Of a DNA stretch of 13,227 nt, positions 5,930 to 11,677 are shown piece after piece. Source of the DNA: NCED01 sp035493955 (lineage in GTDB: Bacteria; Pseudomonadota; Alphaproteobacteria; Caulobacterales; Caulobacteraceae); NCBI GenBank assembly GCA_035493955.1, contig DATJHI010000033.1, positions 1 to 13,227 on the forward strand, given 5' to 3'. Position 1 is the stretch's first letter, and each line of letters begins with the position of its first letter. The notes under the pieces are model-generated. The model was given only the letters and a program-made list of their open reading frames with translations, did not search any database and was not told where the DNA came from. The position numbers were made by a program, and so were the translations under genes.

Positions 5930-7858
5930 TCAGGCCCGCAAGCCCGCCTTGGTCTGGTCCACGCCCAGCGCCGACAGGGCCGCGCGGGCGATCCCCTCCG
6001 CATCCAGGCCCGCCTGGGCGTACATCAGCTCGGGCTTGTCCTGGTCCTGGAAGATGTCGGGCAGGGTCAGGGTGCGCAGGCGCACCCCGCGATCCAATTC
6101 GCCGCGGGCGGCCAGCATCTGCAGCACGAAGGCGCCGAAGCCGCCCATGGCCCCCTCCTCCACGGTGAGGAAGGCCTCGTGCCCGCGGACGAGCCGCAGG
6201 ATCAGATCCTCGTCGAGGGGTTTGGCGAAGCGGGCGTCGGCGACGGTGGCGGACAGACCGCGCGCGGCCAGGAGGTCGGCGGCCTTCAGGCACTCGGCGA
6301 GACGCGCGCCGAAGGACAGGATGGCCACGGCCGCGCCCTCGCGCACGACCCGGCCGCGGCCGATCTCGAACGGCTCGGCCATGGGCGGGATGGCCGCGCC
6401 CGTCCCTTCCCCGCGGGGATAGCGGAAGGCGGAGGGGCGGTCGTCGATCTCGCAGGCGGTGGCGACCATGCCGGCCAGCTCCGCCTCGTCGGCGGCGGCC
6501 ATCAGCACCATGCCCGGCAGGGCGCCCAGATAGCCGACGTCGAAGGAGCCGGCGTGGGTCGGGCCGTCCGCGCCCACCAGGCCGGCCCGGTCGATGGCGA
6601 AACGGACCGGCAGGGACTGGATGGCCACGTCGTGCACCACCTGGTCGTAGCCGCGCTGCAGGAAGGTGGAATAGATCGCCGCGAACGGCCGCATGCCCGC
6701 GGCGGCCAGGCCGGCGGCGAAGGTCACCGCGTGCTGCTCGGCGATGCCGCAGTCGAACATCCGCTCCGGGAAGGCCTGGGCGAACAGGTCCATGCCGGTG
6801 CCCGAGGGCATGGCCGCGGTCACGCCGACGATGCGCGGATCGCGCCCGGCCCGCTTGATCAGCTCCTGGCCGAACACCTTGGTGTAGGACGGGGGGCCCG
6901 CCTTGCCCTTGGCCTGTTCGCCGGTGACCACGTCGAACTTGACCACCCCGTGGTACTTGTCCGCGGCGGCCTCGGCGGGGGCGTAGCCCTTGCCCTTGTG
7001 GGTGACCACGTGGACCAGCACCGGCTTGTCGGTGATGTCGCGCACGTTCTTCAGCACCGGCACCAGGTGGTCGAGGTTGTGACCGTCGATCGGGCCGACG
7101 TAGTAGAAGCCGAGCTCCTCGAACAGGGTGCCGCCCGTGGCCATGCCGCGGGTGTATTCCTCGGCCTTGCGCGCGGCCTCCTTGAACGGGCGCGGCAGGT
7201 GGCCGGCGACGCTCTTGCCCAGGCGCCGCAGCGACTGATAGGCGCCCCCGGAGACCAGGCCGGCCAGGTAGGCGCTCATCGAGCCGACCGGCGGGGCGAT
7301 CGACATGTCGTTGTCGTTCAGCACCACCACCAGCTGCTTGGTGGTCTCGGCGGCGTTGTTCATCGCCTCATAGGCCATGCCGGCGCTGATCGAGCCGTCG
7401 CCGATCACCGCCACCACCCGGCGGTCCGAGCCGGTCCCCTCGCGCACCTGGGCGTCGCGGGCGGCGCAGAAGCCCAGGGCCGCGGAGATCGAGGTGGCGG
7501 CGTGGGCGGCGCCGAAGGGGTCGTATTCGCTCTCCGCCCGCTTGGTGAAGCCCGACAGGCCCCCGCCCTGGCGCAAGGTGCGGATGCGGTCGCGCCGGCC
7601 GGTGAGGATCTTGTGCGGATAGGCCTGGTGGCCGACGTCCCAGATCAGGATGTCGCGCGGGGTGTCGAAGACGTGGTGCAGGGCGACGGTCAGTTCGACC
7701 ACGCCCAGTCCGGCCCCGAGGTGGCCGCCGGTGGTGGAGACCGCGTCGATGGTCTCGGCCCGAAGATCGTCGGCCAGATCCCGCAGCTCGCCGAGATTGA
7801 AGCCGCGCAGATCGGCCGGCGAAGCGACCTTGTCCAGGGTTGGCGTGTGCAGCGGCAT
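5930..7858 (-). CDS. dxs: 1-deoxy-D-xylulose-5-phosphate synthase
   Basis: A 642-residue thiamine-diphosphate enzyme that condenses pyruvate and glyceraldehyde 3-phosphate, the entry step of the MEP isoprenoid pathway and also a source of precursor for thiamine and pyridoxal. Visible landmarks: H46 in G-G-H-L-G, H77 in D-V-G-H-Q-A-Y, the ThDP/Mg motif from G153-D-G to N181-D-N-D, the catalytic E374 in G-I-A-E-Q-H-A, and D-R-A-G-L-V-G-A-D-G-P-T-H-A-G in the pyrimidine domain. The three domains are complete and the length is normal. ATG at 7858 is chosen; no clear Shine-Dalgarno sequence precedes it. It is the last gene of the xseB-ispA-dxs run, 46 bases after ispA. No intrinsic terminator is visible in the 16 bases before cheD. 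Confidence 0.98.
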   Translation of the reverse strand: MPLHTPTLDKVASPADLRGFNLGELRDLADDLRAETIDAVSTTGGHLGAGLGVVELTVALHHVFDTPRDILIWDVGHQAYPHKILTGRRDRIRTLRQGGGLSGFTKRAESEYDPFGAAHAATSISAALGFCAARDAQVREGTGSDRRVVAVIGDGSISAGMAYEAMNNAAETTKQLVVVLNDNDMSIAPPVGSMSAYLAGLVSGGAYQSLRRLGKSVAGHLPRPFKEAARKAEEYTRGMATGGTLFEELGFYYVGPIDGHNLDHLVPVLKNVRDITDKPVLVHVVTHKGKGYAPAEAAADKYHGVVKFDVVTGEQAKGKAGPPSYTKVFGQELIKRAGRDPRIVGVTAAMPSGTGMDLFAQAFPERMFDCGIAEQHAVTFAAGLAAAGMRPFAAIYSTFLQRGYDQVVHDVAIQSLPVRFAIDRAGLVGADGPTHAGSFDVGYLGALPGMVLMAAADEAELAGMVATACEIDDRPSAFRYPRGEGTGAAIPPMAEPFEIGRGRVVREGAAVAILSFGARLAECLKAADLLAARGLSATVADARFAKPLDEDLILRLVRGHEAFLTVEEGAMGGFGAFVLQMLAARGELDRGVRLRTLTLPDIFQDQDKPELMYAQAGLDAEGIARAALSALGVDQTKAGLRA

Positions 7859-7904
7859 CGGAAGTGGGGGGATCCTGGGCGTTGACGAACGAAGTGAAGG
7901 CCGA

Positions 7905-8813
7905 TCAGGAGCGGCGATCTAACACGAAATCGACGCTCTCCTGCAGATATCTGGCCCTTGAGCCGAAAAAATCGAGATGTTGCTTGCATTGGGCCACAAG
8001 CAATTCGAGCCGTTCGCGCGCCGCGTCCACCCCGAGCAGGGTGACGTAGTTGGCCTTGCCGCGCGCCTGGTCCTTGCCCATGGCCTTGCCGAGGACGTCG
8101 GCCTCGCCCTCGACGTCCAAGAGGTCGTCGACGATCTGGTAGGCCAGACCCAGGTCCTGGGCGAAATGGGACAGGGCGTGGCGCTCGACGTCGCCGGCGC
8201 GGGCGACCACCAGGGGGATGTCGAACGCATAGCCGATCAGGGCCCCGGTCTTCATCCTCTGCATCCGGGCCACGGTCCCCAGGTCGTCGCCGACGCCCAG
8301 GAGGTCGATCATCTGGCCCCCGGCCATGCCCTGGGCCCCGGCCGCCTTGGCCAGCCTGCGCATCAGCTCCAGCCGGATGACCGGATCGTCGTGGGTGTCG
8401 GGATGGGCCAGGATCTCGAAGGCGACGGACTGCAGGGCGTCGCCCACCAGCAGGGCGGTGGCCTCGTCATAGGCCTTGTGCACGGTGGGGCGGCCGCGGC
8501 GCAGGTCGTCGTCGTCCATGCACGGCAGGTCGTCGTGGACCAGGCTGTAGGCGTGGACGCACTCCAGGGCGCAGGCCCCGCGCAGGACCGGACGCTCGTC
8601 GATGTCGAACATCCGCGCGGTCTCGAGGGCGAAGAAGGGGCGCAGCCGCTTGCCGGGCCCCAGCGCCGCATAGCGCATCGCCTCGGTCAGCCGGGATTCC
8701 GGCCCTTCGCTGCGCGGCAGGAGTTCGTCCAGGGCCACCGTCACCAGGTCGGCGACCTCGGCCATTCGGCGGACCAGCGGGACGTCCGGCGGCTCGGCCC
8801 CCGCGCCGGCCAT
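7905..8813 (-). CDS. ispA: Farnesyl/geranyl diphosphate synthase family protein
   Basis: A 302-residue trans-prenyl diphosphate synthase that extends dimethylallyl diphosphate with isopentenyl diphosphate, normally to farnesyl diphosphate. The first Asp-rich motif is D-D-L-P-C-M-D-D-D-D-L-R-R-G-R-P-T, the second D-D-L-L-D-V-E-G, and the substrate-binding G-K-R-L-R-P and G-M-A-G-G-Q-M lie where expected. The DDx4D spacing of the first motif is the form usual in bacterial FPP synthases. Start is ATG 8813, two bases after the xseB stop (TGACCATG); the longer open frame upstream overlaps xseB and is not coding. The neighbour dxs supplies the same pathway. Product chain length cannot be settled from sequence alone. 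Confidence 0.95.
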   Translation of the reverse strand: MAGAGAEPPDVPLVRRMAEVADLVTVALDELLPRSEGPESRLTEAMRYAALGPGKRLRPFFALETARMFDIDERPVLRGACALECVHAYSLVHDDLPCMDDDDLRRGRPTVHKAYDEATALLVGDALQSVAFEILAHPDTHDDPVIRLELMRRLAKAAGAQGMAGGQMIDLLGVGDDLGTVARMQRMKTGALIGYAFDIPLVVARAGDVERHALSHFAQDLGLAYQIVDDLLDVEGEADVLGKAMGKDQARGKANYVTLLGVDAARERLELLVAQCKQHLDFFGSRARYLQESVDFVLDRRS

Positions 8814-8815
8814 GG

Positions 8816-9067
8816 TCAGGTGAACTCCGCCGGATCGGCGTGGCTGACCGTTCCGTCGCGGCCGACCACGATCTTCTCCACCTTCAGGCGCGCGGCCTCG
8901 AGCCGGGCCTCGCAGTGGGCCTTGAGGCGGGCGCCGCGCTCGTACAGGGCGATGGATTCCTCCAGCGGGGCCTGGCCGGACTCGAGCTGGCCCACGATCT
9001 TCTCCAGCTCGGCCAGGGCCTGCTCGAAGGAAAGGGCGGCGATGTCGTCTGCGGGGGCGTCGGCCAT
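8816..9067 (-). CDS. xseB: Exodeoxyribonuclease VII small subunit
   Basis: An 83-residue helical subunit of exonuclease VII, which degrades single-stranded DNA with the large subunit XseA (not in this window). The hallmark is F-E-Q-A-L-A-E-L-E-K-I-V-G-Q-L-E-S-G at residues about 14-31, followed by L-E-E-S-I-A-L-Y-E-R-G and a charged second helix R-L-E-A-A-R-L-K-V-E-K-I. Length is normal. It sits eight bases after the upstream hypothetical gene and two bases before ispA. The order xseB-ispA-dxs is widely conserved in proteobacteria, including E. coli, which strongly supports all three calls. Confidence 0.96.
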   Translation of the reverse strand: MADAPADDIAALSFEQALAELEKIVGQLESGQAPLEESIALYERGARLKAHCEARLEAARLKVEKIVVGRDGTVSHADPAEFT

Positions 9068-9075
9068 GCCGCAAC

Positions 9076-9690
9076 CTAGCGAGGGGGTGGGGACCCGGCA
9101 ATCCGGTTCGGCGCGCCGGGCGGGGGAATAGGCTCAAGCCCCGCCTTGCCTTCACTGGCCCCGCCCCGCGGTTTCGCCCCCGCCCTTCCCCAAAACGGGA
9201 GGAGGACATCCGCCGCGCCGCCCGGGCCTTCGTCGGCGAAAGCCCCGGTCCCCCAGGCGCTCCAGTCCGGGACCAGACCCAGGTCCTCGCAGATGCGGGC
9301 GACCGCCTCGCGCAGCGGCAGGTCCATCACCTCGCCGTACTCGTCGGCGTCGTTCAGCCGTTCCCAGGCCTCGTCGCAGATCGGCTCGATCTCGTCCTCG
9401 CGCCCGGTCTGGCCGACCTTCCTGACCAGATGGACGATCTCAGTCTTGCGCGCCTGCTGCTGCTCGCACCGGGCCCGCGCCTCGGCCCGTTCCAGGGCGG
9501 GGAGTTCCCCCAGCAACCGCGACTGCAGGGCGATGCACAGGCGCACCGCCCGGGCGGCCCGGGCATAGGCCAGGGCCGGATCGCGCCGGTCCCCGGCGCC
9601 CGTCTCGTCCTCCAGCCCCGCCGTCGCCCGCCGCCCGGCGGCCCGGGCGATCTCCATCCCGATCTCGGCCAACTCCGTCAGCATCGCCAC
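9076..9690 (-). CDS. Hypothetical protein, probably 5'-truncated
   Basis: I do not recognise a functional family. The 204-residue product has a helical N-terminal half (LTELAEIGMEIARAAGR, then a long helix with RAARAVRLCIALQSRLL), an E/D-rich middle with D-E-A-W-E-R-L and R-I-C-E-D-L-G-L-V-P-D-W, and a disordered Pro/Gly/Ala-rich tail. Codon use is backbone-like. The GTG at 9690 is the only normal start upstream of ATG 9684; neither has a Shine-Dalgarno sequence. The same frame stays open back to 9879 with no ATG, GTG or TTG, and its stretch 9691 to about 9780 still looks coding (Pro/Ala/Asp-rich, then LTARQ). The native start was therefore probably upstream and lost when the accessory segment joined at about 9790-9800. 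Whether the remaining gene is expressed is unknown. It lies eight bases before xseB and could share its transcript. Confidence 0.62.
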   Translation of the reverse strand: MAMLTELAEIGMEIARAAGRRATAGLEDETGAGDRRDPALAYARAARAVRLCIALQSRLLGELPALERAEARARCEQQQARKTEIVHLVRKVGQTGREDEIEPICDEAWERLNDADEYGEVMDLPLREAVARICEDLGLVPDWSAWGTGAFADEGPGGAADVLLPFWGRAGAKPRGGASEGKAGLEPIPPPGAPNRIAGSPPPR

Positions 9691-9793
9691 TTGCCGCGCG
9701 GTCAGCGCCCGCGCCGATGCCGGAGCGTCGGCCGGGGCAGGATCGGCGGGAGCCGCCTCGAAGGCGGCCGATGAGGGATCGACGCGCAGGGCG

Positions 9794-9799
9794 ATTATA
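9794..9799 (-). promoter_or_regulatory. Candidate -10 element (TATAAT)
   Basis: Read on the minus strand this is a perfect TATAAT hexamer, preceded by an A/T-rich stretch and the palindrome TTTGCAAA (9803-9810). No good -35 is found at 15-18 bases; the best candidates are ACGGTT or GGTTAG. A start of transcription at about 9787 would feed the hypothetical gene and the xseB-ispA-dxs operon. It lies at the presumed junction between insert and backbone, so it may have been brought in by the insertion. It could also be chance AT-rich sequence. Confidence 0.35.
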
Positions 9800-9814
9800 C
9801 CTTTTGCAAACGCA

Positions 9815-10012
9815 CTAACCGTTGCGGCGCATAAATCTGAGCGCGGCTGCGTGGCGTTGGTCGCGAGACGGGTGAATGATCACTTCCTTGCCGTCTGCCT
9901 CACGGACAGCGCGGTATGCGCCCGCGCCGACGTCCTCAATTCGCCATTCTCTCGGATCGACGGGCTCCGTCAGGCCTAGGAAGCGAGCGACGTCGTAGCC
10001 GTCGAGTTCCAT
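9815..10012 (-). CDS. Small hypothetical protein (65 aa)
   Basis: Not recognised. The product is a soluble 65-residue protein with no signal peptide or membrane segment: M-E-L-D-G-Y-D-V-A-R-F-L-G-L at the start, a centre W-R-I-E-D-V-G-A-G-A-Y-R-A-V with a beta-strand look, and a basic C-terminus R-F-M-R-R-N-G. The ATG lies one base after the stop of the gene upstream (TAGTATG), which argues for a genuine translated pair. It is the last of three - strand genes in the accessory segment. Without homologues its function cannot be stated. Confidence 0.6.
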   Translation of the reverse strand: MELDGYDVARFLGLTEPVDPREWRIEDVGAGAYRAVREADGKEVIIHPSRDQRHAAALRFMRRNG

Positions 10013-10013
10013 A

Positions 10014-10187
10014 CTAGCCCTTCTTGTCCGCAGCCTTTTCCCGGTGCCGCGGCGGCGTCTTCGCGACCTGACGCAGCTTCGCCTTGAAGGCGTCCTCGTC
10101 CTCGTCGCACTCCAACTCGCGCGCGGCGTCCTGAAAGGCCCTGAGCTGGGCCTCGCGCTCCTCTGGGGTGGGTTCGCGCTTAGCCAT
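10014..10187 (-). CDS. Small charged hypothetical protein (57 aa)
   Basis: Not recognised by function. The product is very charged and probably helical: M-A-K-R-E-P-T-P-E-E-R-E-A-Q-L, then an acidic patch E-C-D-E-D-E-D-A-F and a Lys/Arg-rich tail ending A-D-K-K-G. Short proteins opening with a K-x-x-P-T-P-E-E-R-E pattern are seen as uncharacterised genes in alphaproteobacterial accessory regions. The ATG at 10187 is preferred over a TTG nine bases upstream because GAGG is well placed before it. It lies 13 bases after the stop of the metallopeptidase-like gene and one base before the next small gene, so the three look like one transcript. An antitoxin-like or accessory role would be a guess. 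Confidence 0.65.
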   Translation of the reverse strand: MAKREPTPEEREAQLRAFQDAARELECDEDEDAFKAKLRQVAKTPPRHREKAADKKG

Positions 10188-10200
10188 GGCCCTCAACCTT

Positions 10201-10812
10201 CTAGAGCTTGATCAGGCTTTGATACATGGACGGCCACATCTCGCTCATAACAAGATCGGTATACCGTTGGGGCAAATCGACAAGCCGCGCGACTTCAGAT
10301 GGGCTAACCCGTCCGGCCATACGAGCCTTGACCAAAATCTCGCGGGATGCCCATGGAAATAAAACCGCCATAGCTTGCAAAATGCCGATGCGATCACTGA
10401 CCGTCGGAAGGCCGTCATTGAGGCCGTCCTGATATTCCGGAGGAAGCACGATCTTCGCCGTCAGTCGTTCGACATCTTCCGGCGAAGAGGCGCGCCAATG
10501 CTCCGGATCTAGAATGTGCAAGAGTTCTTTGCAGCAAACAAGGCGGGCCCAGTCGTCAGTTAAGCTCTTGGCGTAATATACACCGGCCACTGACTTCATG
10601 ACCGCCTTCGTCTGATCGGTCGGGTACTCAAAATCCGCCGGCTCATCCCAATGGACGAATTGACCTCGAAGTTTTTCGTGGTCGATATCTACCGGGAAAA
10701 AGTAAACTTCGTCCTTTATTCCACGGTTGCGAAGAGATGCCACAACATCATTGACGTCAACCGGAGCCGCGCGACGTGTCGCGTACTCTCCAATCAATTC
10801 TCCAATCGCCAT
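10201..10812 (-). CDS. Hypothetical protein, possible degenerate ImmA/IrrE-like metallopeptidase fold
   Basis: A 203-residue cytoplasmic protein. Residues 86-129 read W-A-R-L-V-C-C-K-E-L-L-H-I-L ... D-V-E-R-L-T-A-K-I-V-L-P-P-E-Y. This follows the layout of ImmA/IrrE peptidases, where an H-E-L-G-H helix is followed by a helix with A-x-x-F-A-x-x-L-L-M-P. The first zinc His is K95, while E96 and H99 remain, so catalysis would be impaired if the homology is real. The C-terminal part (G-R-V-S-P-S-E-V-A-R-L-V-D-L) resembles the helix after it. Codon use is less GC-biased than in the flanking backbone genes, a sign of transfer. ATG at 10812 is the only start; the frame closes at 10858. Its start lies 15 bases beyond the T-tract of a terminator, so its promoter is unclear. 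The family assignment is tentative. Confidence 0.6.
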   Translation of the reverse strand: MAIGELIGEYATRRAAPVDVNDVVASLRNRGIKDEVYFFPVDIDHEKLRGQFVHWDEPADFEYPTDQTKAVMKSVAGVYYAKSLTDDWARLVCCKELLHILDPEHWRASSPEDVERLTAKIVLPPEYQDGLNDGLPTVSDRIGILQAMAVLFPWASREILVKARMAGRVSPSEVARLVDLPQRYTDLVMSEMWPSMYQSLIKL

Positions 10813-10827
10813 GGCGTATTCCGCAAT

Positions 10828-10859
10828 AAAAAAGGGGCCCGGTTGATACCGAACCCCTT
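10828..10859 (-). terminator. Intrinsic terminator of the 78-residue gene
   Basis: On the minus strand, GGGGTTCGG and CCGGGCCCC form a 9-pair stem (two G-U pairs, extended by two A-U pairs) around a 6-base TATCAA loop. Six T residues follow at once. It lies 21 bases after the stop of the 10881-11117 gene and 15 bases before the ATG of the next gene, so it should end most transcripts of the first and separate it from the second. It is the clearest terminator in the window. Confidence 0.85.
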
Positions 10860-10880
10860 AAAGCCAAGTGTTCCGATTCG

Positions 10881-11117
10881 TCAGAGATCGGCGAAAATCT
10901 CACCCAAGTCAACCGTCGGTTGCTTGCTGCGGGGCGCATCAAGCGACGCTACAGACGACTTGGTGCGGTGTTGGAGCAGCGCGGAGTGCGCCTCCGCGCG
11001 CAGCTCTTCGGGCGAGATAACGTCTCCGCTACCCCGGCAAAATTTGATGTTCTTTAGCTTCATGTCATTGGCCGAGAATAGGCCATCCATGAGGCTATCC
11101 TTCCCGTGCTCAGACAT
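10881..11117 (-). CDS. Small hypothetical protein (78 aa)
   Basis: Not recognised. The product is soluble with no membrane segment: an N-terminal M-S-E-H-G-K-D-S-L-M-D-G-L-F-S, then N-D-M-K-L-K-N-I-K-F-C-R-G, a helix P-E-E-L-R-A-E-A-H-S-A-L-L-Q-H and a final D-L-G-E-I-F-A-D-L. The start is ATG 11117, with GGAGAG five to ten bases upstream. An in-frame TTG twelve bases earlier lies on that ribosome site and is unlikely. The gene has its own strong terminator and a CtrA-like site about 65-80 bases upstream, so it looks like a single-gene, regulated unit. Base composition is lower in GC than the backbone. Confidence 0.7.
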   Translation of the reverse strand: MSEHGKDSLMDGLFSANDMKLKNIKFCRGSGDVISPEELRAEAHSALLQHRTKSSVASLDAPRSKQPTVDLGEIFADL

Positions 11118-11171
11118 AGCTCTCTCCAATCCAACTTCATCTACAATGCGATACGCGCACTGAACGCCCGG

Positions 11172-11198
11172 TTAACCGATCTGTTAAGGAGGGGTTAA
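11172..11198. promoter_or_regulatory. CtrA-like binding site cluster (TTAA repeats)
   Basis: Three TTAA cores lie at 11172-11175, 11184-11187 and 11195-11198. The last two are separated by exactly seven bases and followed by C, giving TTAA-GGAGGGG-TTAAC; because TTAA is self-complementary, the minus strand also reads TTAA-N7-TTAAC. This equals the published Caulobacter CtrA consensus TTAA-N7-TTAAC. The first core is inside the palindrome CGGTTAACCG, eight bases from the second. The site is about 65-80 bases upstream of the 78-residue gene. TTAA is rare in DNA of this GC content, so three cores in 27 bases are unlikely by chance. Binding itself is inferred. Confidence 0.55.
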
Positions 11199-11280
11199 CC
11201 GGATCGTCGCGGCAACTGAGGCCACGAACGCGCAACGCGCGCGTTTTGCTCCGTTAGAATAGCGACGAAGGCACGTTTTT

Positions 11281-11305
11281 TCAAGGCGGCTTGACAGCGC
11301 CTTGA
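11281..11305. repeat. Inverted repeat with TTGACA in its loop
   Basis: TCAAGGCG and CGCCTTGA form a perfect 8-base dyad around a 9-base centre, GCTTGACAG. No T-tract follows the dyad on either strand (the run of T precedes it on the + strand), so it is not a standard terminator. The centre has a perfect -35 hexamer on the + strand but no -10 at the right distance. An operator for a DNA-binding protein or a relic of a mobile element are both possible. Confidence 0.5.
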
Positions 11306-11460
11306 GAATCGTTCCGCCGCGACTCTACCTCCCTAGAGTGAGAGACCAATCGCAACTAGTGGTGTCAGAGTCAACTGGAGGTCAGGTAGCTCGCCGAGCG
11401 TGTCAACCCTTATTTCCCCGTCGTCGCCTTGTTCGCCATCGAGACCGGTGCCGCTTTGCT

Positions 11461-11625
11461 TTACATTTGAGCGGCTTGGGACTGCCGATCAGGCTGTCGA
11501 TACGTAAGCCGCTTGCCGACGACGCCCTTGAGCGCCAGCGTGGCGCGGGCCGTGTCGCCAACGCCGTTGGCGATCCGGTTGGAGTAGCGGAAGTCGAATT
11601 CCGCCATGTAGCGATGCAGGTGGTG
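11461..11625 (-). pseudogene. C-terminal remnant of an IS1595/ISXO2-type transposase
   Basis: The reading frame contains H-L-H-R-Y-M-A-E-F-D-F-R-Y-S-N-R, then G-V-G-D-T-A-R-A-T-L-A-L-K-G-V-V-G-K-R-L-T-Y-R. This is the characteristic C-terminal end of ISXO2-like transposases of the IS1595 family, which move DNA through a DDE-type domain. Only about 55 residues remain; the family is near 300. Homology stops abruptly at about 11625, where a palindromic sequence takes over, so the catalytic domain and the left end are gone and the element cannot move by itself. It marks the right edge of the accessory segment and is probably a trace of how that segment arrived. Confidence 0.8.
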
Positions 11626-11634
11626 CCCGAAAGA

Positions 11635-11647
11635 GGGACACGTACCC
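11635..11647. repeat. GGGACACGTACCC imperfect palindrome
   Basis: The 13-base imperfect palindrome, read on the minus strand as AAATGGGTACGTGTCCC when extended, resembles a short sequence found dispersed between genes in many proteobacteria, sometimes close to transposase genes. It begins just where homology to the transposase ends. I recall the resemblance from general knowledge and cannot confirm the copy number in this genome. Confidence 0.35.
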
Positions 11648-11677
11648 ATTTCCATCATCTCGCTGCGACGGAACCGC

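Larger units (their letters stand above)
11118..11460. other. Gene-free region between the 78-aa gene and the transposase remnant
   Basis: No convincing gene is seen on either strand in this 343-base stretch. It holds the ribosome site of the 78-residue gene, the TTAA cluster at 11172-11198, a short GC-rich dyad AACGCGC/GCGCGTT at 11227-11245, a longer dyad at 11281-11305, and three GAnTC sites (11306, 11321, 11368) that would be CcrM methylation targets in Caulobacterales. The part around 11359-11390 may contain the outer end of the decayed IS element, but its partner end is not found. No confident -35/-10 pair was found for the 78-residue gene. Confidence 0.6.

Noticed and set aside
6179..7885. 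A 568-codon open frame on the plus strand opposite dxs
   Set aside because: Composition is typical of an antisense shadow (Gly/His/Ala/Arg/Asp), while the minus strand encodes a complete, conserved Dxs.
7977..9131. A long plus-strand frame opposite ispA and xseB
   Set aside because: It spans two well-supported minus-strand genes and shows no conserved motif.
9815..10187. Toxin-antitoxin pair for the two tiny genes
   Set aside because: Size and packing fit, but neither protein has a recognisable toxin or DNA-binding antitoxin motif, so the label would be unsupported.
10651..11163. A 170-codon plus-strand frame crossing the small accessory genes
   Set aside because: It runs through the ImmA-like gene start, the terminator hairpin and the 78-residue gene, lacks a good ribosome site and has a Ser/Arg-rich, motif-free product.
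11227..11247. GC-rich dyad AACGCGC/GCGCGTT as a terminator
   Set aside because: The stem is short, the T run after it is only two to four bases, and no plus-strand gene ends there.
11291..11319. TTGACA as a -35 of a plus-strand promoter
   Set aside because: The 17-base downstream position reads CCGCCG, with nothing like a -10, and no gene follows on that strand.
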